Source of the DNA: Mycobacterium stomatepiae
Lineage (GTDB): Bacteria > Actinomycetota > Actinomycetes > Mycobacteriales > Mycobacteriaceae
Length of the DNA: 64,000 bases
Assembly (NCBI RefSeq): GCF_010731715.1
Contig: NZ_AP022587.1
Coordinates: 2,728,001 to 2,792,000, forward strand
Direction: 5' to 3'
This document shows positions 51,262 to 61,450 of this stretch, one piece after another. A model generated the notes under the pieces. That model was not told the DNA's origin. It did not search any database and saw nothing but the letters and a program-made list of their open reading frames with translations. A program made the position numbers and the translations under genes. Positions within the stretch are counted from its first letter, which is position 1; each line of letters opens with the position of its first letter.

Positions 51262-52630
51262 ATGGTGCAGCTGACAACAGCATTGGACACGGGCTTCCTC
51301 GCCGCAGCGGACCCCGATCGACAGGCGAGCATGGCGACCGGCGCGGTCGCGATCGTCGATGGCGCAGGCGCCCAATCTAGCTCGCCTCAAAACGATTCTG
51401 GCAGAACGGATTCTGTCGATACCGCGATGCACCCAGCTGTTACGGACGCATCCGTTGCGCGGTGCCCAGCACTGGGTCGACGATCCGAGTTTCGACCTCA
51501 CCCATCACCTGCGCCGAGTTGCGGTTCCCCGCCCCGGCGACGAGGCCGACCTGTCGCGGGCGATCGCCCATGCCCTGGAACGCCCCCTGGAATTGGACCG
51601 GCCGCTATGGGAGTGCTGGGTCATCGAGGGCATGCCAGGCAAGTGGGCGATCCTGATGAAGGTCCACCACTACCTCGCCGACGCCACCCCCGCGGCCCAC
51701 TTGCTCACCCGGCTCTGCGACGACGCCGACAGCGAGATGTTCGCCAATCATGTTGAACCCGGCAATGATTCGGTGCCAGACCGCAAGCCGGGGTGGGCCA
51801 ACGCGCTGTGGCAAGCCTCGGCCGTCGCCAGCACCGTCACCAGCACCCTGGCCGAGACGGTCTGGTCGGCGGCACGCACGTCGTCGACCGGCCCCGCGGT
51901 CACGATGCGGCGGTACAGCTCGGTGCGCGTTCCTCTCGCCGCGGTCGACGCGGTGTGCGGGAAGTTCCGGGTAACCACCAACGACGTCGCACTCGCCGCC
52001 ATCACCGAGGGGTTCCGGGCCGTTCTGCTGCACCGCGGCGAACAACCGCGCGCGGGTTCGTTGCGCACCCTGGAGCAGGCCGACGACATCTCGGACAAGC
52101 TGCGGTATCTCCCCGTCGAGCACGACGATCCGGTGCAGCGGCTACGGATCGTGCACAGCAGCCTGAACCAGCCCAAGCCGCAGAACGCCGGCCCGACCAT
52201 CGTGGACCTGGCGACGAGTTCCATGCCATTTGCATTGTGCGCCAAGGCCGTTCGGCTGGTACTGAGCAGGCTCCCGCAACCGGGCATCGTGACGCTGGCC
52301 ACCAGCGCCCCCGGGCCGCGGGACCGGCTGGAGCTGATGGGCGCAACCGTGGAACGTCTGCTACCGATCCCGCCGACGGCGTCGCAGCTGTCCAGCGGAG
52401 TCGCGGTGCTGAGCTATGGCGACGAGCTGATTTTCGGGATCACCGCCGACTACGACGCCGCACCCGAACTGCAGTAGCTCGCCAGCGGCATCGAGCGGGA
52501 AATGGCGCGACTGACGGCGCTCAGCCAGGACTCCGTCCTGTTGTTCACCAAGGATCGGCGCAAGCGCCGGGCCCGCACGCTTCCCAACGGCGTACCGCCC
52601 AGCCACCCGACCGCGCGAGCGCGCCACTGA
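51262..52630 (+). pseudogene. WS/DGAT-type acyltransferase (Rv3371-like) with a frameshift and a TAG codon
   Basis: Wax-ester synthase/diacylglycerol acyltransferase family, which makes triacylglycerol stores. The N-terminus from ATG 51262 (MVQLTTALDTGFLAAADPDR) runs to VDG near 51360, where the family sequence jumps frame to QAPNLARLKTILAERI. The second frame is open to TAG 52475-52477 (AAPELQ), then continues in frame 50 codons with the expected family end (SVLLFTKDRRKR, PTARARH) to TGA 52628-52630. The active-site motif reads HHYLADA rather than HHxxxDG. Two independent lesions make a functional enzyme unlikely. Confidence 0.83.
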
Positions 52631-52671
52631 CCCGACCCGGACGGCGTTGATCACCGTGAGAGGGTTGATCA

Positions 52672-53745
52672 GTGCCAGTATCGGAGCCATCGGTCACCAT
52701 CGACCCGCGCCGTCACGACGCGGTGCTGTTCGACCCAGGCCTGGACGCACCGCAATCGTTGATCGCCCAGCTGCAGGACGCCGGCGTCGGCACCGGCACC
52801 TTCGGATCGGCCGGCGACGCCCGGGCGGGACGCTCCGTGGTCGTCGCGACGAACCCGGCGGTGGCGACGGCCGCGCGCGATGGCGGCTTCGCATTGGTCG
52901 TCGAGGTCAGGGACCCCGAGGCCTGGAGTGAAATCACCGTACGCACCGGGGACCGACGCATGTCGCAGCTTCCCGACGCGTCCGCGCTACTCGACCAGGA
53001 CCTCGCCGCCCGGCGGCCCGCGGTGTTCTTCGACTTCGACGGCACGCTGTCCGACATCGTCGACGACCCGGACTCCGCACAGCTTGTCCCCGGCGCGGGC
53101 GACGCGTTGCAGCGGTTGGCCGCGCGCTGCCCGGTCGCGATCCTGTCCGGCCGCGACCTCGCCGACGTGTCAACACGCGTCGGCCTGCCCGGCATCTGGT
53201 ATGCCGGCAGCCACGGCTTCGAACTGACCGCACCCGACGGCACCCACCACCAGAACGACGCCGCGGCCGCGGCCATACCGGTGCTGGGGCGGGCGGCCGC
53301 CCAGCTGCGCGAGCGCCTCGGGTCGACGCCGGGTGTCGTGGTGGAGCACAAGCGTTTTGGCGTGGCGGTGCACTATCGCAACGCCGCCCGGGATCGCGTC
53401 GGCGAGGTGGCGGCCGCGGTGCGGGCGGCGGGCGAGCGCGACAAGCTGCGGGTGACCACCGGCCGAGAAGTCATCGAGCTGCGCCCGGATATCGACTGGG
53501 ACAAAGGAAAAACCCTGCACTGGGTGATCGATCACCTGCATGAGCCAGCGGCCCCGACGCCGATTTTTTTCGGTGACGACATCACCGACGAGGACGCGTT
53601 CGACGCGGTACACGACAACGGGATACCGATCCTGGTGCGACACTACGACGATGGGGACCGGGCCACCGCCGCGCAGTTCGCGGTGGACAGCCCGGCCCAG
53701 GTCGCCGAGTTCGTCGACCGACTAGCGCGGCAGCTGAACCGCTAG
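52672..53745 (+). CDS. otsB2: Trehalose-6-phosphate phosphatase
   Basis: HAD-superfamily enzyme that dephosphorylates trehalose-6-phosphate in the OtsA-OtsB route to trehalose. 357 residues from GTG 52672. A ~100-residue N-terminal extension precedes HAD motif I DFDGTLSD (Asp at ~121, 123), then LSGRDL (motif II), GSHGFEL in the cap, and motif IV FFGDDITDEDAF. The N-terminal extension is normal for mycobacterial OtsB2, the essential copy in M. tuberculosis. The stop overlaps the convergent hydratase stop as CTAG. Confidence 0.94.
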   Translation: MPVSEPSVTIDPRRHDAVLFDPGLDAPQSLIAQLQDAGVGTGTFGSAGDARAGRSVVVATNPAVATAARDGGFALVVEVRDPEAWSEITVRTGDRRMSQLPDASALLDQDLAARRPAVFFDFDGTLSDIVDDPDSAQLVPGAGDALQRLAARCPVAILSGRDLADVSTRVGLPGIWYAGSHGFELTAPDGTHHQNDAAAAAIPVLGRAAAQLRERLGSTPGVVVEHKRFGVAVHYRNAARDRVGEVAAAVRAAGERDKLRVTTGREVIELRPDIDWDKGKTLHWVIDHLHEPAAPTPIFFGDDITDEDAFDAVHDNGIPILVRHYDDGDRATAAQFAVDSPAQVAEFVDRLARQLNR

Positions 53746-54617
53746 CTCGCCACGTATTCGACCGCGCCGTCGTCGAGCACCACCCGCCCCGCCTCGGCGC
53801 CTTCGGCGCCGGAAGCCTCGGTGCGAAAGACCGCCTTGCCGTCCTCGGTACGCCAGATCAGCGTCGTCAACGTCTCGCCGGGAAACACCGGCGAGCTGAA
53901 GCGCGAATCGATCGAGGTGATGTTCGCCGCGATCCCGTTGCCGAGCTCGGCGACCAGCGCGCGACCCGCCACCCCGTAGCTGCACAGCCCATGCAGGATC
54001 GGCTTGGGGAAGCCGGCCAGTTCGCGAGCGAACCACGGGTCGCTGTGCAGGGGATTGCGGTCACCGGAGAGCCGATAGATCAGCGCCTGATCCTCGCGGG
54101 TGGGCAGGGCGACCTTGATGTCGGGCTCGCGATCCGGGAATTCCGGGGCGACGGGACGCTGACCCGGCTGCCCGCCGAAACCCCCCGCGCCCCGGATGAC
54201 GAAGGTGGTCGTCGTTTCGGCGATCAGCTCCTGAGAATCCGGGTCGGTGCCGCGGCCACGCAGCATCACGACCGCGTTCTTGCCCTCACCCTTGTCCTGA
54301 ATATCGGCGACCTCGGTGACCACCGACAGCTTGCCCGCCGCGGGTAACGGCGCGTGCAGCCGGATGCCTTGCGAGCCGTGTAACAGCATGGCCCAGTTGA
54401 ACTTTCCGATCTTGGCCGCCGCCCCGAACGCGGGGCAGCAGATCACCGCATAGGTGGGCAGCACCTGCTGAGCGATCTCGTGACTGTTCTCGGTGGTGAA
54501 CGACAGATCGTCGAGTCCGGCGCCCACGCCGAGGGCGTAGAGCAGCGTGTCCCGGTCGGTCCAGTCGAACAACATCGGCTCGGTCACCGCACCGATCGCA
54601 CTCGGGTCAATCGCCAT
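53742..54617 (-). CDS. htdY: (3R)-hydroxyacyl-CoA/ACP dehydratase, HtdY-like
   Basis: A double hot-dog hydratase, 291 residues, that hydrates/dehydrates enoyl- and 3R-hydroxyacyl thioesters in fatty acid metabolism. The C-terminal half has the hydratase-2 motif with catalytic Asp and His: YRLSGDRNPLHSDP (~181) followed by HGLCSYGVAGRALV. ATG 54617 (MAIDPSAIG) is preceded by GGAGAGGAG. It matches Rv3389c; in M. tuberculosis about sixteen genes (Rv3373-Rv3388) lie between otsB2 and htdY, none of which are here. Confidence 0.92.
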   Translation of the reverse strand: MAIDPSAIGAVTEPMLFDWTDRDTLLYALGVGAGLDDLSFTTENSHEIAQQVLPTYAVICCPAFGAAAKIGKFNWAMLLHGSQGIRLHAPLPAAGKLSVVTEVADIQDKGEGKNAVVMLRGRGTDPDSQELIAETTTTFVIRGAGGFGGQPGQRPVAPEFPDREPDIKVALPTREDQALIYRLSGDRNPLHSDPWFARELAGFPKPILHGLCSYGVAGRALVAELGNGIAANITSIDSRFSSPVFPGETLTTLIWRTEDGKAVFRTEASGAEGAEAGRVVLDDGAVEYVAS

Positions 54618-54712
54618 ACGAGTCTCCTCTCCAGCTGCCAGATTCAGGCTTTTCTGCACTCAACCATTGCAAACCCTTCCCCCTGGGGCTGTCGGCAGGG
54701 CAGGCTATTGAC

Positions 54713-55426
54713 ATGGCCACGCGAAGCAGGATCGGAAAGGCCTTCTGGAAAACAGGGGCCGTACTCGTCGCAACGCTCATCGTCGGTGCCTGCGGCGGAT
54801 CGACGCAGGCGCGCGCCATCACTCTGACGTTCATCCGAAACGCCCAGACGCAAGCCGACGCCGACGGCATCATCAACACCGATCCGCCCGGTCTCGGCCT
54901 CACCGCCGAGGGCAAGGGCCAGGCCCAGCAGCTTGCGCATCAAAGCGCCCGCAACGACTTCGACGCCGTCTACCCCTCGGCGATGGCCGACGCACAGCAG
55001 ACCGCCGGGCCGCTAGCCAGCGAACTCGGCAAGCAGGTCGAGGTCCTGCCTGGCGTGCAGGCACTCAACGCCGGCTGGTACAACGGCAAACCCCAATCGA
55101 TGGCGGCCGCGACGTATCTGTTGGCGCCGACCAACTAGATCAACGGTGACGTCGCGAACAGCATCCCCGGGTCGGTCAGCGGCAAGCAGTTCAACGACGA
55201 GTTCACCGCCGCGGTCAACAAGGTCTACAACAGCGGCCACAGCAAGCCGGCCGTGGTCTCCCAGGGCACGGCGATCATGGCGTGGACGCTGATGAACGCC
55301 CGCAACGGCAAGAACAGCCTGCTGACCAGCCATCCGCTGCCGAACATCGGCCGCGTGGTGATCACCGGCAACCCGACGGACGGGTGGACGCTGGTCGAGT
55401 GGGACGGCATCCGCAACTTCAGCTGA
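54713..55426 (+). pseudogene. lpqD: LpqD-like lipoprotein, histidine-phosphatase fold, interrupted by TAG
   Basis: From ATG 54713, a lipoprotein signal (VATLIVGAC, lipobox Cys at ~27) leads into a histidine phosphatase superfamily domain. TAG 55136-55138 ends the frame after 141 residues (LLAPTN), but the same frame continues 95 codons of well-conserved family sequence (VVSQGTAIMAWTLMNARNG, HPLPNIGRVVITGNP, VEWDGIRNFS) to TGA 55424-55426. The homologue I recall has Trp at this point, so TGG to TAG is the simplest change. The phosphatase RHG motif reads RNA (FIRNAQTQ), so catalysis was probably already absent. Confidence 0.85.
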
Positions 55427-55445
55427 TCCCCGATACCATGACTGG

Positions 55446-57458
55446 ATGCGGTATGTCGTTACCGGCGGTACCGGGTTTATCGGTCGCCGCGTCGTAGCTC
55501 GCTTGTTGGACGCTCGGCCCGACGCCGAGGTGTGGATTTTGGTCCGGCGCCAGTCGCTGGAACGCTTCGAGCGTCTCGCCACCGGGTGGGGTGAACGCGC
55601 CAAACCGCTGGTCGGTGAGCTGCCGGAGCTGGCGCTGAGCGACGAGACGGTCGCCGAGCTGGGCCGGGTGGACCATCTGGTGCACTGCGCGGCGATCTAC
55701 GACGTCACGGCCGGCGAAGCCGAGCAGCGCGCCGCCAACGTCGAGGGCACCCGCGCCGTCATCGAGCTGGCGCGACGCCTGGACGCGACGCTGCACCATG
55801 TGTCGTCGATCGCGGTGGCCGGCGACTTCCCCGGCGAGTACACCGAGGACGACTTCGACGTCGGCCAGCAGCTGCCCACCCCGTACCACCAGACGAAGTT
55901 CGAAGCCGAATTGCTGGTGCGGTCCGAGCCCGGGTTGCGCCATCGCATCTACCGTCCCGCGGTCGTGGTCGGCGACTCCCGCACCGGCGAGATGGACAAT
56001 TTCGACGGCCCGTACTACTTCTTCGGCGTGCTGGCCAAGCTGGCCATCCTGCCGTCGTTGACCCCGATCATGTTGCCCGACACCGGGCGCACCAACATCG
56101 TCCCGGTCGACTACGTCGTCGACGCCCTCGTCGCGCTGATGCACACGGACGGAGCCGATGGGCGGACGTTCCATCTGACGTCGCCGAAAACCATTGGGCT
56201 GCGCGGCATTTACCGCGGTGTTGCCAAGGCCGCTGGCCTGCCCCCGCTGCGCGGCTCGCTGCCCCGCTCGGTGGCCGCGCCGGTGCTGAAGGCCAGCGGG
56301 CGCGCCAAACGGGTGCGCAACATGGCGGCCACCCAGCTCGGGATTCCGGCCGAGGTGCTCGACCTCGTGGACCTGATCCCGACTTTCGTCAGCGACACGA
56401 CGCAAGACGCGTTGCACGGCACCGGAATCGAGGTCCCCGAGTTCGCCAGCTACGCGCCCAAGCTATGGCGCTACTGGGCCGAGCATCTCGATCCCGATCG
56501 CGCCCGCCGCGACGCACCGCAGGGCCCGCTGCAGGGCCGGCACGTGATCATCACCGGCGCATCCAGCGGCATCGGACGGGCCTCGGCGATCGCGGTCGCC
56601 GAGCGCGGCGCCACGGTGTTCGCACTGGCCCGCAACGGCTCCGCGCTCGACGAACTGGTGGCCGAGATCCGCGCGAACGGCGGCCAGGCCCACGCCTTTA
56701 CCTGCGATGTCACCGATTCGGATTCGGTGGAGCACACCATCAAGGACATCCTGGGCCGCTTCGGTCATGTCGACTACCTGGTGAACAACGCGGGCCGTTC
56801 GATTCGCCGTTCGGTGGTCAACTCCACCGACCGGCTGCACGACTACGAGCGGGTGATGGCGGTCAACTACTTCGGCGCGGTCCGAATGGTGCTGGCGCTG
56901 TTGCCGCATTGGCGGGAGCGCCGATTCGGGCACGTGGTGAACGTCTCGAGCGCGGGTGTGCTGGCCCGCAACCCCAAGTACAGTTCGTATCTGCCGACCA
57001 AGGCCGCGCTAGACGCGTTCTCCGACGTGGTCGCCTCCGAGACGTTGTCCGACCACATCACGTTCACCAATATCCATATGCCGCTGGTCAAGACGCCGAT
57101 GATCGCGCCGTCGCAACGACTCAACCCGGTGCCGCCGATCAGCCCCGAGCGGGCGGCCGCGATGGTGGTGCGCGGGCTGGTCGAGAAGCCGGCCCGCATC
57201 GACACTCCGTTGGGCACGTTGGCCGAGGCCGGCAATTACCTGTTGCCCAGGACCTCGCGGCGAATTCTGCACCAGGTCTATCTGGGTTGCCCCGATTCCG
57301 CTGCTGCGCTGGGCGTTTCGCCGACTAACGGTGACCACGCATCGGCACCTACCTTGGTTCGAAGGCGGCCCAAACGCCCGGTGCGTGCCGTTGGCCGCAT
57401 CGGGATGCCGCGACCGGTCCGCAAGGCGATCCGCCTGGTGCCCGGGATTCATTGGTGA
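55446..57458 (+). CDS. acrA1: Bifunctional fatty acyl-CoA reductase AcrA1
   Basis: A 670-residue two-domain reductase that converts fatty acyl-CoA to alcohol via aldehyde, for wax ester and related lipid synthesis. The N-terminal half is a thioester-reductase-like extended SDR (TGGTGFIG at 6-13, HHVSSIAVAG, YHQTKFEAE). The C-terminal half is a classic SDR (TGASSGIG ~370, NNAG, NVSSAG, Tyr515-x3-Lys519 in YLPTKAA). The tail is basic. The start ATG 55446 is close to the lpqD end. It overlaps the next gene as GTGA. Matches Rv3391; the cmaA1 gene that follows it in M. tuberculosis is missing here. Confidence 0.92.
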   Translation: MRYVVTGGTGFIGRRVVARLLDARPDAEVWILVRRQSLERFERLATGWGERAKPLVGELPELALSDETVAELGRVDHLVHCAAIYDVTAGEAEQRAANVEGTRAVIELARRLDATLHHVSSIAVAGDFPGEYTEDDFDVGQQLPTPYHQTKFEAELLVRSEPGLRHRIYRPAVVVGDSRTGEMDNFDGPYYFFGVLAKLAILPSLTPIMLPDTGRTNIVPVDYVVDALVALMHTDGADGRTFHLTSPKTIGLRGIYRGVAKAAGLPPLRGSLPRSVAAPVLKASGRAKRVRNMAATQLGIPAEVLDLVDLIPTFVSDTTQDALHGTGIEVPEFASYAPKLWRYWAEHLDPDRARRDAPQGPLQGRHVIITGASSGIGRASAIAVAERGATVFALARNGSALDELVAEIRANGGQAHAFTCDVTDSDSVEHTIKDILGRFGHVDYLVNNAGRSIRRSVVNSTDRLHDYERVMAVNYFGAVRMVLALLPHWRERRFGHVVNVSSAGVLARNPKYSSYLPTKAALDAFSDVVASETLSDHITFTNIHMPLVKTPMIAPSQRLNPVPPISPERAAAMVVRGLVEKPARIDTPLGTLAEAGNYLLPRTSRRILHQVYLGCPDSAAALGVSPTNGDHASAPTLVRRRPKRPVRAVGRIGMPRPVRKAIRLVPGIHW

Positions 57459-58483
57459 CGCAATCCGCGCCGGTGTTCGCCGATGTCGACACCGGCGTCG
57501 ATGATGCGCTGGCCCTGATTTACCTGCTGGCCAGCCCGGACGCCGATCTGGTCGGCATCGCTTCGACCGGGGGAAACGTTGGCGTGCAACAGGTGTGCGC
57601 CAATAACTTGGGTCTGCTCGAGCTGTGCCGGGCCACGAGTATCCCGGTGTCGAAGGGCGCCGACGAGACGCTGACCGGCCCGCTGCGCACGCCCTCGAAG
57701 GTCCACGGGCCGCGAGGCCTGGGCTATGCCGACCTGCCGCCGAGCGACGTGACGCTGACCGAACACGACTCGGCGACTGCCTGGGTGCGCGCGGCACGGG
57801 CGTTTCCCGGCGAGCTGATCGGCGTGGCAACCGGCCCGCTGACCAATCTGGCGCTGGCGCTGCGCGCCGAGCCCGCACTGCCAACTCTGCTGCGCCGGCT
57901 GGTCATTATGGGCGGATCCTATGACCACATCGGCAACACCACCGCGGTGGCGGAGTGGAACATCAGCGTGGATCCGGAGGCGGCCGCCGAGGTGTTCGCG
58001 GCTTGGTCCGAAGAAAGCCTTGGGTCGCAGCGTCTTCCGATCCTGTGCGGCCTGGATCTGACCCGCAAGGTCGCGATCACGCCGGAAGTCCTGGCAAGAT
58101 TGGCCGATGCCGCGGGATCGACGTCGACGATGATGAGCGTGGACGACAAACGGGGCACCCCGTCGACCGCGTCCAACCCGGTGATCCGGGTGATCGAAGA
58201 CGCGATGCGGTTCTACCTCGAGGGCTACTACGACAACGGACACGGATACCTGGCACATCTGCACGACCCCTTGGCCGCCGCGGTGGCGCTGGACCCCGAA
58301 CTCATCGCGACCCGTTCCGGGCGGGTGGATGTCGAACTCGCCGGAACCCTGACCCGCGGCATGACGGTGACCGACTGGCGCCGGGAACCCAACGCGCGCA
58401 TCGGCGTTGGCGTCGACCCGGCGGCATTCTTCGACCGGTTCATCGAACGCGTGGGACCATACGCGCACCGGCTCGCCTCGTAG
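57455..58483 (+). CDS. iunH: Inosine-uridine preferring nucleoside hydrolase
   Basis: A 342-residue ribonucleoside N-ribohydrolase for purine/pyrimidine salvage. The Ca2+-binding N-terminus reads DVDTGVDDALAL (family DTDPGxDDA), with GNVGVQQVCANNL, ATGPLTNLALAL, a distinct substrate loop GGSYDHIGNTTAVAEWNISVDPEAAAEV, and LHDPLAAAVALDP with the catalytic region near the end. GTG 57455 overlaps the acrA1 stop (GTGA), so both are translated together even though their functions differ. Matches Rv3393. Confidence 0.92.
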   Translation: MTQSAPVFADVDTGVDDALALIYLLASPDADLVGIASTGGNVGVQQVCANNLGLLELCRATSIPVSKGADETLTGPLRTPSKVHGPRGLGYADLPPSDVTLTEHDSATAWVRAARAFPGELIGVATGPLTNLALALRAEPALPTLLRRLVIMGGSYDHIGNTTAVAEWNISVDPEAAAEVFAAWSEESLGSQRLPILCGLDLTRKVAITPEVLARLADAAGSTSTMMSVDDKRGTPSTASNPVIRVIEDAMRFYLEGYYDNGHGYLAHLHDPLAAAVALDPELIATRSGRVDVELAGTLTRGMTVTDWRREPNARIGVGVDPAAFFDRFIERVGPYAHRLAS

Positions 58484-58588
58484 CGAGGTCCCGACCGCGC
58501 TCTCGCATTGACAGAATCCGGCCAGCAACGTGGAATAGATGGATATCAGCGCGGGGTTGCGTTAGTCAACACCGGGAGGACCTTCGCG

Positions 58589-59842
58589 ATGACAGAGCTG
58601 GTTACGGGGAAGGCGCTAGCAAATGTAGTGGTCACCGGCATTGCCATGACGACTGCATTGGCCACGGACGCCGAGAGCACTTGGAAGTTGTTGCTGGACA
58701 GCCAAAGCGGCATCCGGACCCTCGAAGATTCGTTTGTCGAGCACTATGACCTGCCGGTACGCATCGGCGGGCACCTGCTGGAGGATTTCGACCACGGGTT
58801 GACGCGCGCCGAGCGGCACCGGATGGGCTGGCTACCGAAGATGACCACCATCTTGAGCCGCCGGGTGTGGGAGAACGCAGGTTCGCCCGACGTCGACCCC
58901 AATCGATTGCTGGTGTCGGTCGGCACCGGCCTGGGCTCGGCCGAGCAAATCGTCTTCAGCTACGACGACATCCGCGCCCGCGGCATGAAGGCGGTCTCAC
59001 CGCTCGCGGTGGCGAAGTACATGCCCAACGCCCCCGCCGCGGCAATCGGGCTGGAACGGCACGCCAGGGCCGGGGTGATCACCCCGGTGTCGGCGTGTGC
59101 TTCCGGTTCCGAAGGCATCGCGCAGGCCTGGCGCAATATCGTCCTCGGCGAGGCCGACATCGCCATTTGCGGCGGCGTCGAGGTCAAGATCGAAGCGGTG
59201 GCGATCGCGGCATTCGGCCAGATGCGCATCGTGTTGTCCACCCGCAACGACGACCCGGCCGGGGCGTGCCGCCCGTTCGACAAGGACCGGACCGGCATCG
59301 TGTTCGGCGAGGCCGGCGCGCTGATGGTCATCGAGACCGAGGAGCACGCCAAGGCCCGGGGCGCCAATATCCTGGCCCGCATCATGGGTGCCGGCATCAC
59401 GTCGGACGGCTTCCACATGGTGGCGCCGGACCCCGACGGCGCACGTGCCGGGCATGCGATGACCCGCGCGATTCAGCTGGCGGGGCTGACACCGGGCGAC
59501 ATCGACCACATCAACGCCCACGCCACCGGCACCCTGGTCGGTGATCTTGCCGAGGGCAAGGCCATCAACAACGCGATGGGCGGCAACAAACCCGCCGTGT
59601 ACGCGCCCAAGGCGGCGCTGGGTCACTCGGTGGGCGCGGTCGGCGCGGTCGAGTCGATCCTGACCGTGCTGGCGCTGCGGGATCAGGTGATCCCGGCAAC
59701 GCTGAACCTGGAAAACCTGGATCCAGAGATCGACCTGGACGTGGTGTCGGGCCAGCCGCGCCCCGGCAATTACCGGTACGCGATCAACAACTCGTTCGGA
59801 TTCGGCGGCCACAACGTGGCGCTGGCTTTCGGCCGGTACTGA
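58589..59842 (+). CDS. KasB-like beta-ketoacyl-ACP synthase, extra paralogue
   Basis: A 417-residue condensing enzyme of the FAS-II system that elongates meromycolic acid chains. ATG 58589 ([10 protein letters not shown]) has GGGAGGA upstream. Catalytic triad as in KasA/KasB: Cys170 (VSACASG), His311 (NAHATGT), His346 (GHSVGA). The N-terminus and many long stretches resemble KasB of M. tuberculosis closely, yet the neighbours are iunH and imuB rather than fabD-acpM-kasA-accD6. So this is a second, relocated ketosynthase rather than the canonical operon gene. Nothing links it to an adjacent carrier protein. Confidence 0.9.
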   Translation: MTELVTGKALANVVVTGIAMTTALATDAESTWKLLLDSQSGIRTLEDSFVEHYDLPVRIGGHLLEDFDHGLTRAERHRMGWLPKMTTILSRRVWENAGSPDVDPNRLLVSVGTGLGSAEQIVFSYDDIRARGMKAVSPLAVAKYMPNAPAAAIGLERHARAGVITPVSACASGSEGIAQAWRNIVLGEADIAICGGVEVKIEAVAIAAFGQMRIVLSTRNDDPAGACRPFDKDRTGIVFGEAGALMVIETEEHAKARGANILARIMGAGITSDGFHMVAPDPDGARAGHAMTRAIQLAGLTPGDIDHINAHATGTLVGDLAEGKAINNAMGGNKPAVYAPKAALGHSVGAVGAVESILTVLALRDQVIPATLNLENLDPEIDLDVVSGQPRPGNYRYAINNSFGFGGHNVALAFGRY

Positions 59843-59848
59843 CACCCC

Positions 59849-61450
59849 TTACTCGTAGCTCCCTTCGAGGTACCATCGCCGCTGGCGATAGCACAGCAGC
59901 AACGCCCGTTCGCTTTCCAGCAACACCTGGGCGCGGGCGGTGCGGCCCCCCGAACCAGTCGAGTTCGAGTCGGGATCCCACCACCGCTCGTCGACCGGCC
60001 ATGGTCCGGCCCACCAACGCAACGGGTCGTCCCGGCCGCGGGCGACCAGGCGCGCCGGATCGGCGGAGAACATCCCCCGGCTGGTCACTCGTATCGAATT
60101 CCCTTGGGCATCAAGCAATTCCACCGGATCGTCGAGCAGCACCGCCGGCGACGGATCCGGCAGCCGGCCGGGCCACGGCAACTCCGGGTCGGCGTGCGGC
60201 ACCGGCTCTGGATCTATTAGGCCCAGCGGAGTCAGCGTGATGCGTTCGGCCGGTCCGCGGCCTCCGGACAGCACCGGCACCCGCACCGCTTCCGGGCCGA
60301 GCAGGCCCTGCACCCGCACCAGGGCCCGCCGCGCCCGTAACCTGTCCCCTTCGCCGAGGCCGCCCCATAACGGCAGCTGCAGCGCCTCGGCGGACACCAC
60401 CTCCACCGCCCGCAGCCGCAGCAGGGTCACCGGCGCGGTCGGGCGGGGGTTGCGGGCGGTCCGGTTGCTCAACCACCCGTCCAGTTGCCAGCGCACCCGA
60501 TCGGCGGTGGCATCCTCGGTCAACGGTTCGGCGCATCGCCACACCCGGTTCAGCTCTTCGCCGTTGGCGGTGACGGCGTGAATGGACAGCCGGGTGCATC
60601 CCACTCCAGCGGACATCAACATCTGGTGCAGCGTGCCGGCCAGCGAGCGTCCGGCGAAGGCCGCGGCGTCGACCCGGTCGATCGGCGGATCGCAGTCCAG
60701 CACGGCCTCGAGTTCACTCGGCGGTTCCCGCCCGGACGGTCCCCGCTCGGGTTCGCCGCGGGCGAACCGGTGCGCGCTGCGCCCGTCGGCACCGAACCTG
60801 GACGCCACGTCGGTCGCCGACAGCGCGGCGAACTGACCGATAGTGCGAATCCCTAACCGCCACAACAGATCCGTGAGTTCCTCTCGCCCCGGACCGGACA
60901 GGCTCGGCTCGGTGGCCAGCTGCCGGATCGACAGCACCGACAGAAACTTCGCGTCGCCGCCGGGTTCTACGATCCGACCCGCCCGGGCGGCGAAGACCGC
61001 GGTGGACAGCTGGTCGGCGATCCCGACCTGACATTCGGCGCCGGCCACTGAACTCACCGCCACCGCGTCGATCAGCCGCTCGGCGACCTGCTGTTCGGAC
61101 CCGAAATAGCGCGCCGCTCCGCGCACCGGTAGCACCAGGAGCCCGGGCCGCATCACCTCGGCGCGGGGAACCAGATCGTCGACCGCCGCAATCACCCCTT
61201 CGAAAAAGCGGGCGTCGCGGTCGGCGTCGGCGGTGGCGATGTGCAGTTGCGGGCAACGGGCCGCCGCCTCCCGGCGTCGCAACCCGCGCCGCACTCCGGC
61301 CGCCCGCGCGGCCGACGAGCAGGCGATCACCCGGTTCGCCAGAGTGACGGCGATCGGGGTCGTCATGGATTGACCCGCTGCTGCTGCCGCCGCGATCGCG
61401 GGCCAGTCCATGCACCAAATGGCCAGCACCCGAGAGGACACCGAACTCAC
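59849..61450 (-). CDS. imuB: ImuB, catalytically inactive Y-family polymerase homologue
   Basis: The hub of the mycobacterial mutasome: links DnaE2 and ImuA' to the beta clamp. 533 residues from GTG 61450, which overlaps the imuA' stop (GTGA). The N-terminus reads [10 protein letters not shown] where active Y-family polymerases have DxDxFFA; the acidic active site is incomplete, as known for ImuB. The little-finger region is present ([22 protein letters not shown]), and the clamp-binding motif QLPLWGG lies near residue 356. It corresponds to Rv3394c and shares the SOS promoter upstream of imuA'. Confidence 0.94.
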   Translation of the reverse strand: MSSVSSRVLAIWCMDWPAIAAAAAAGQSMTTPIAVTLANRVIACSSAARAAGVRRGLRRREAAARCPQLHIATADADRDARFFEGVIAAVDDLVPRAEVMRPGLLVLPVRGAARYFGSEQQVAERLIDAVAVSSVAGAECQVGIADQLSTAVFAARAGRIVEPGGDAKFLSVLSIRQLATEPSLSGPGREELTDLLWRLGIRTIGQFAALSATDVASRFGADGRSAHRFARGEPERGPSGREPPSELEAVLDCDPPIDRVDAAAFAGRSLAGTLHQMLMSAGVGCTRLSIHAVTANGEELNRVWRCAEPLTEDATADRVRWQLDGWLSNRTARNPRPTAPVTLLRLRAVEVVSAEALQLPLWGGLGEGDRLRARRALVRVQGLLGPEAVRVPVLSGGRGPAERITLTPLGLIDPEPVPHADPELPWPGRLPDPSPAVLLDDPVELLDAQGNSIRVTSRGMFSADPARLVARGRDDPLRWWAGPWPVDERWWDPDSNSTGSGGRTARAQVLLESERALLLCYRQRRWYLEGSYE

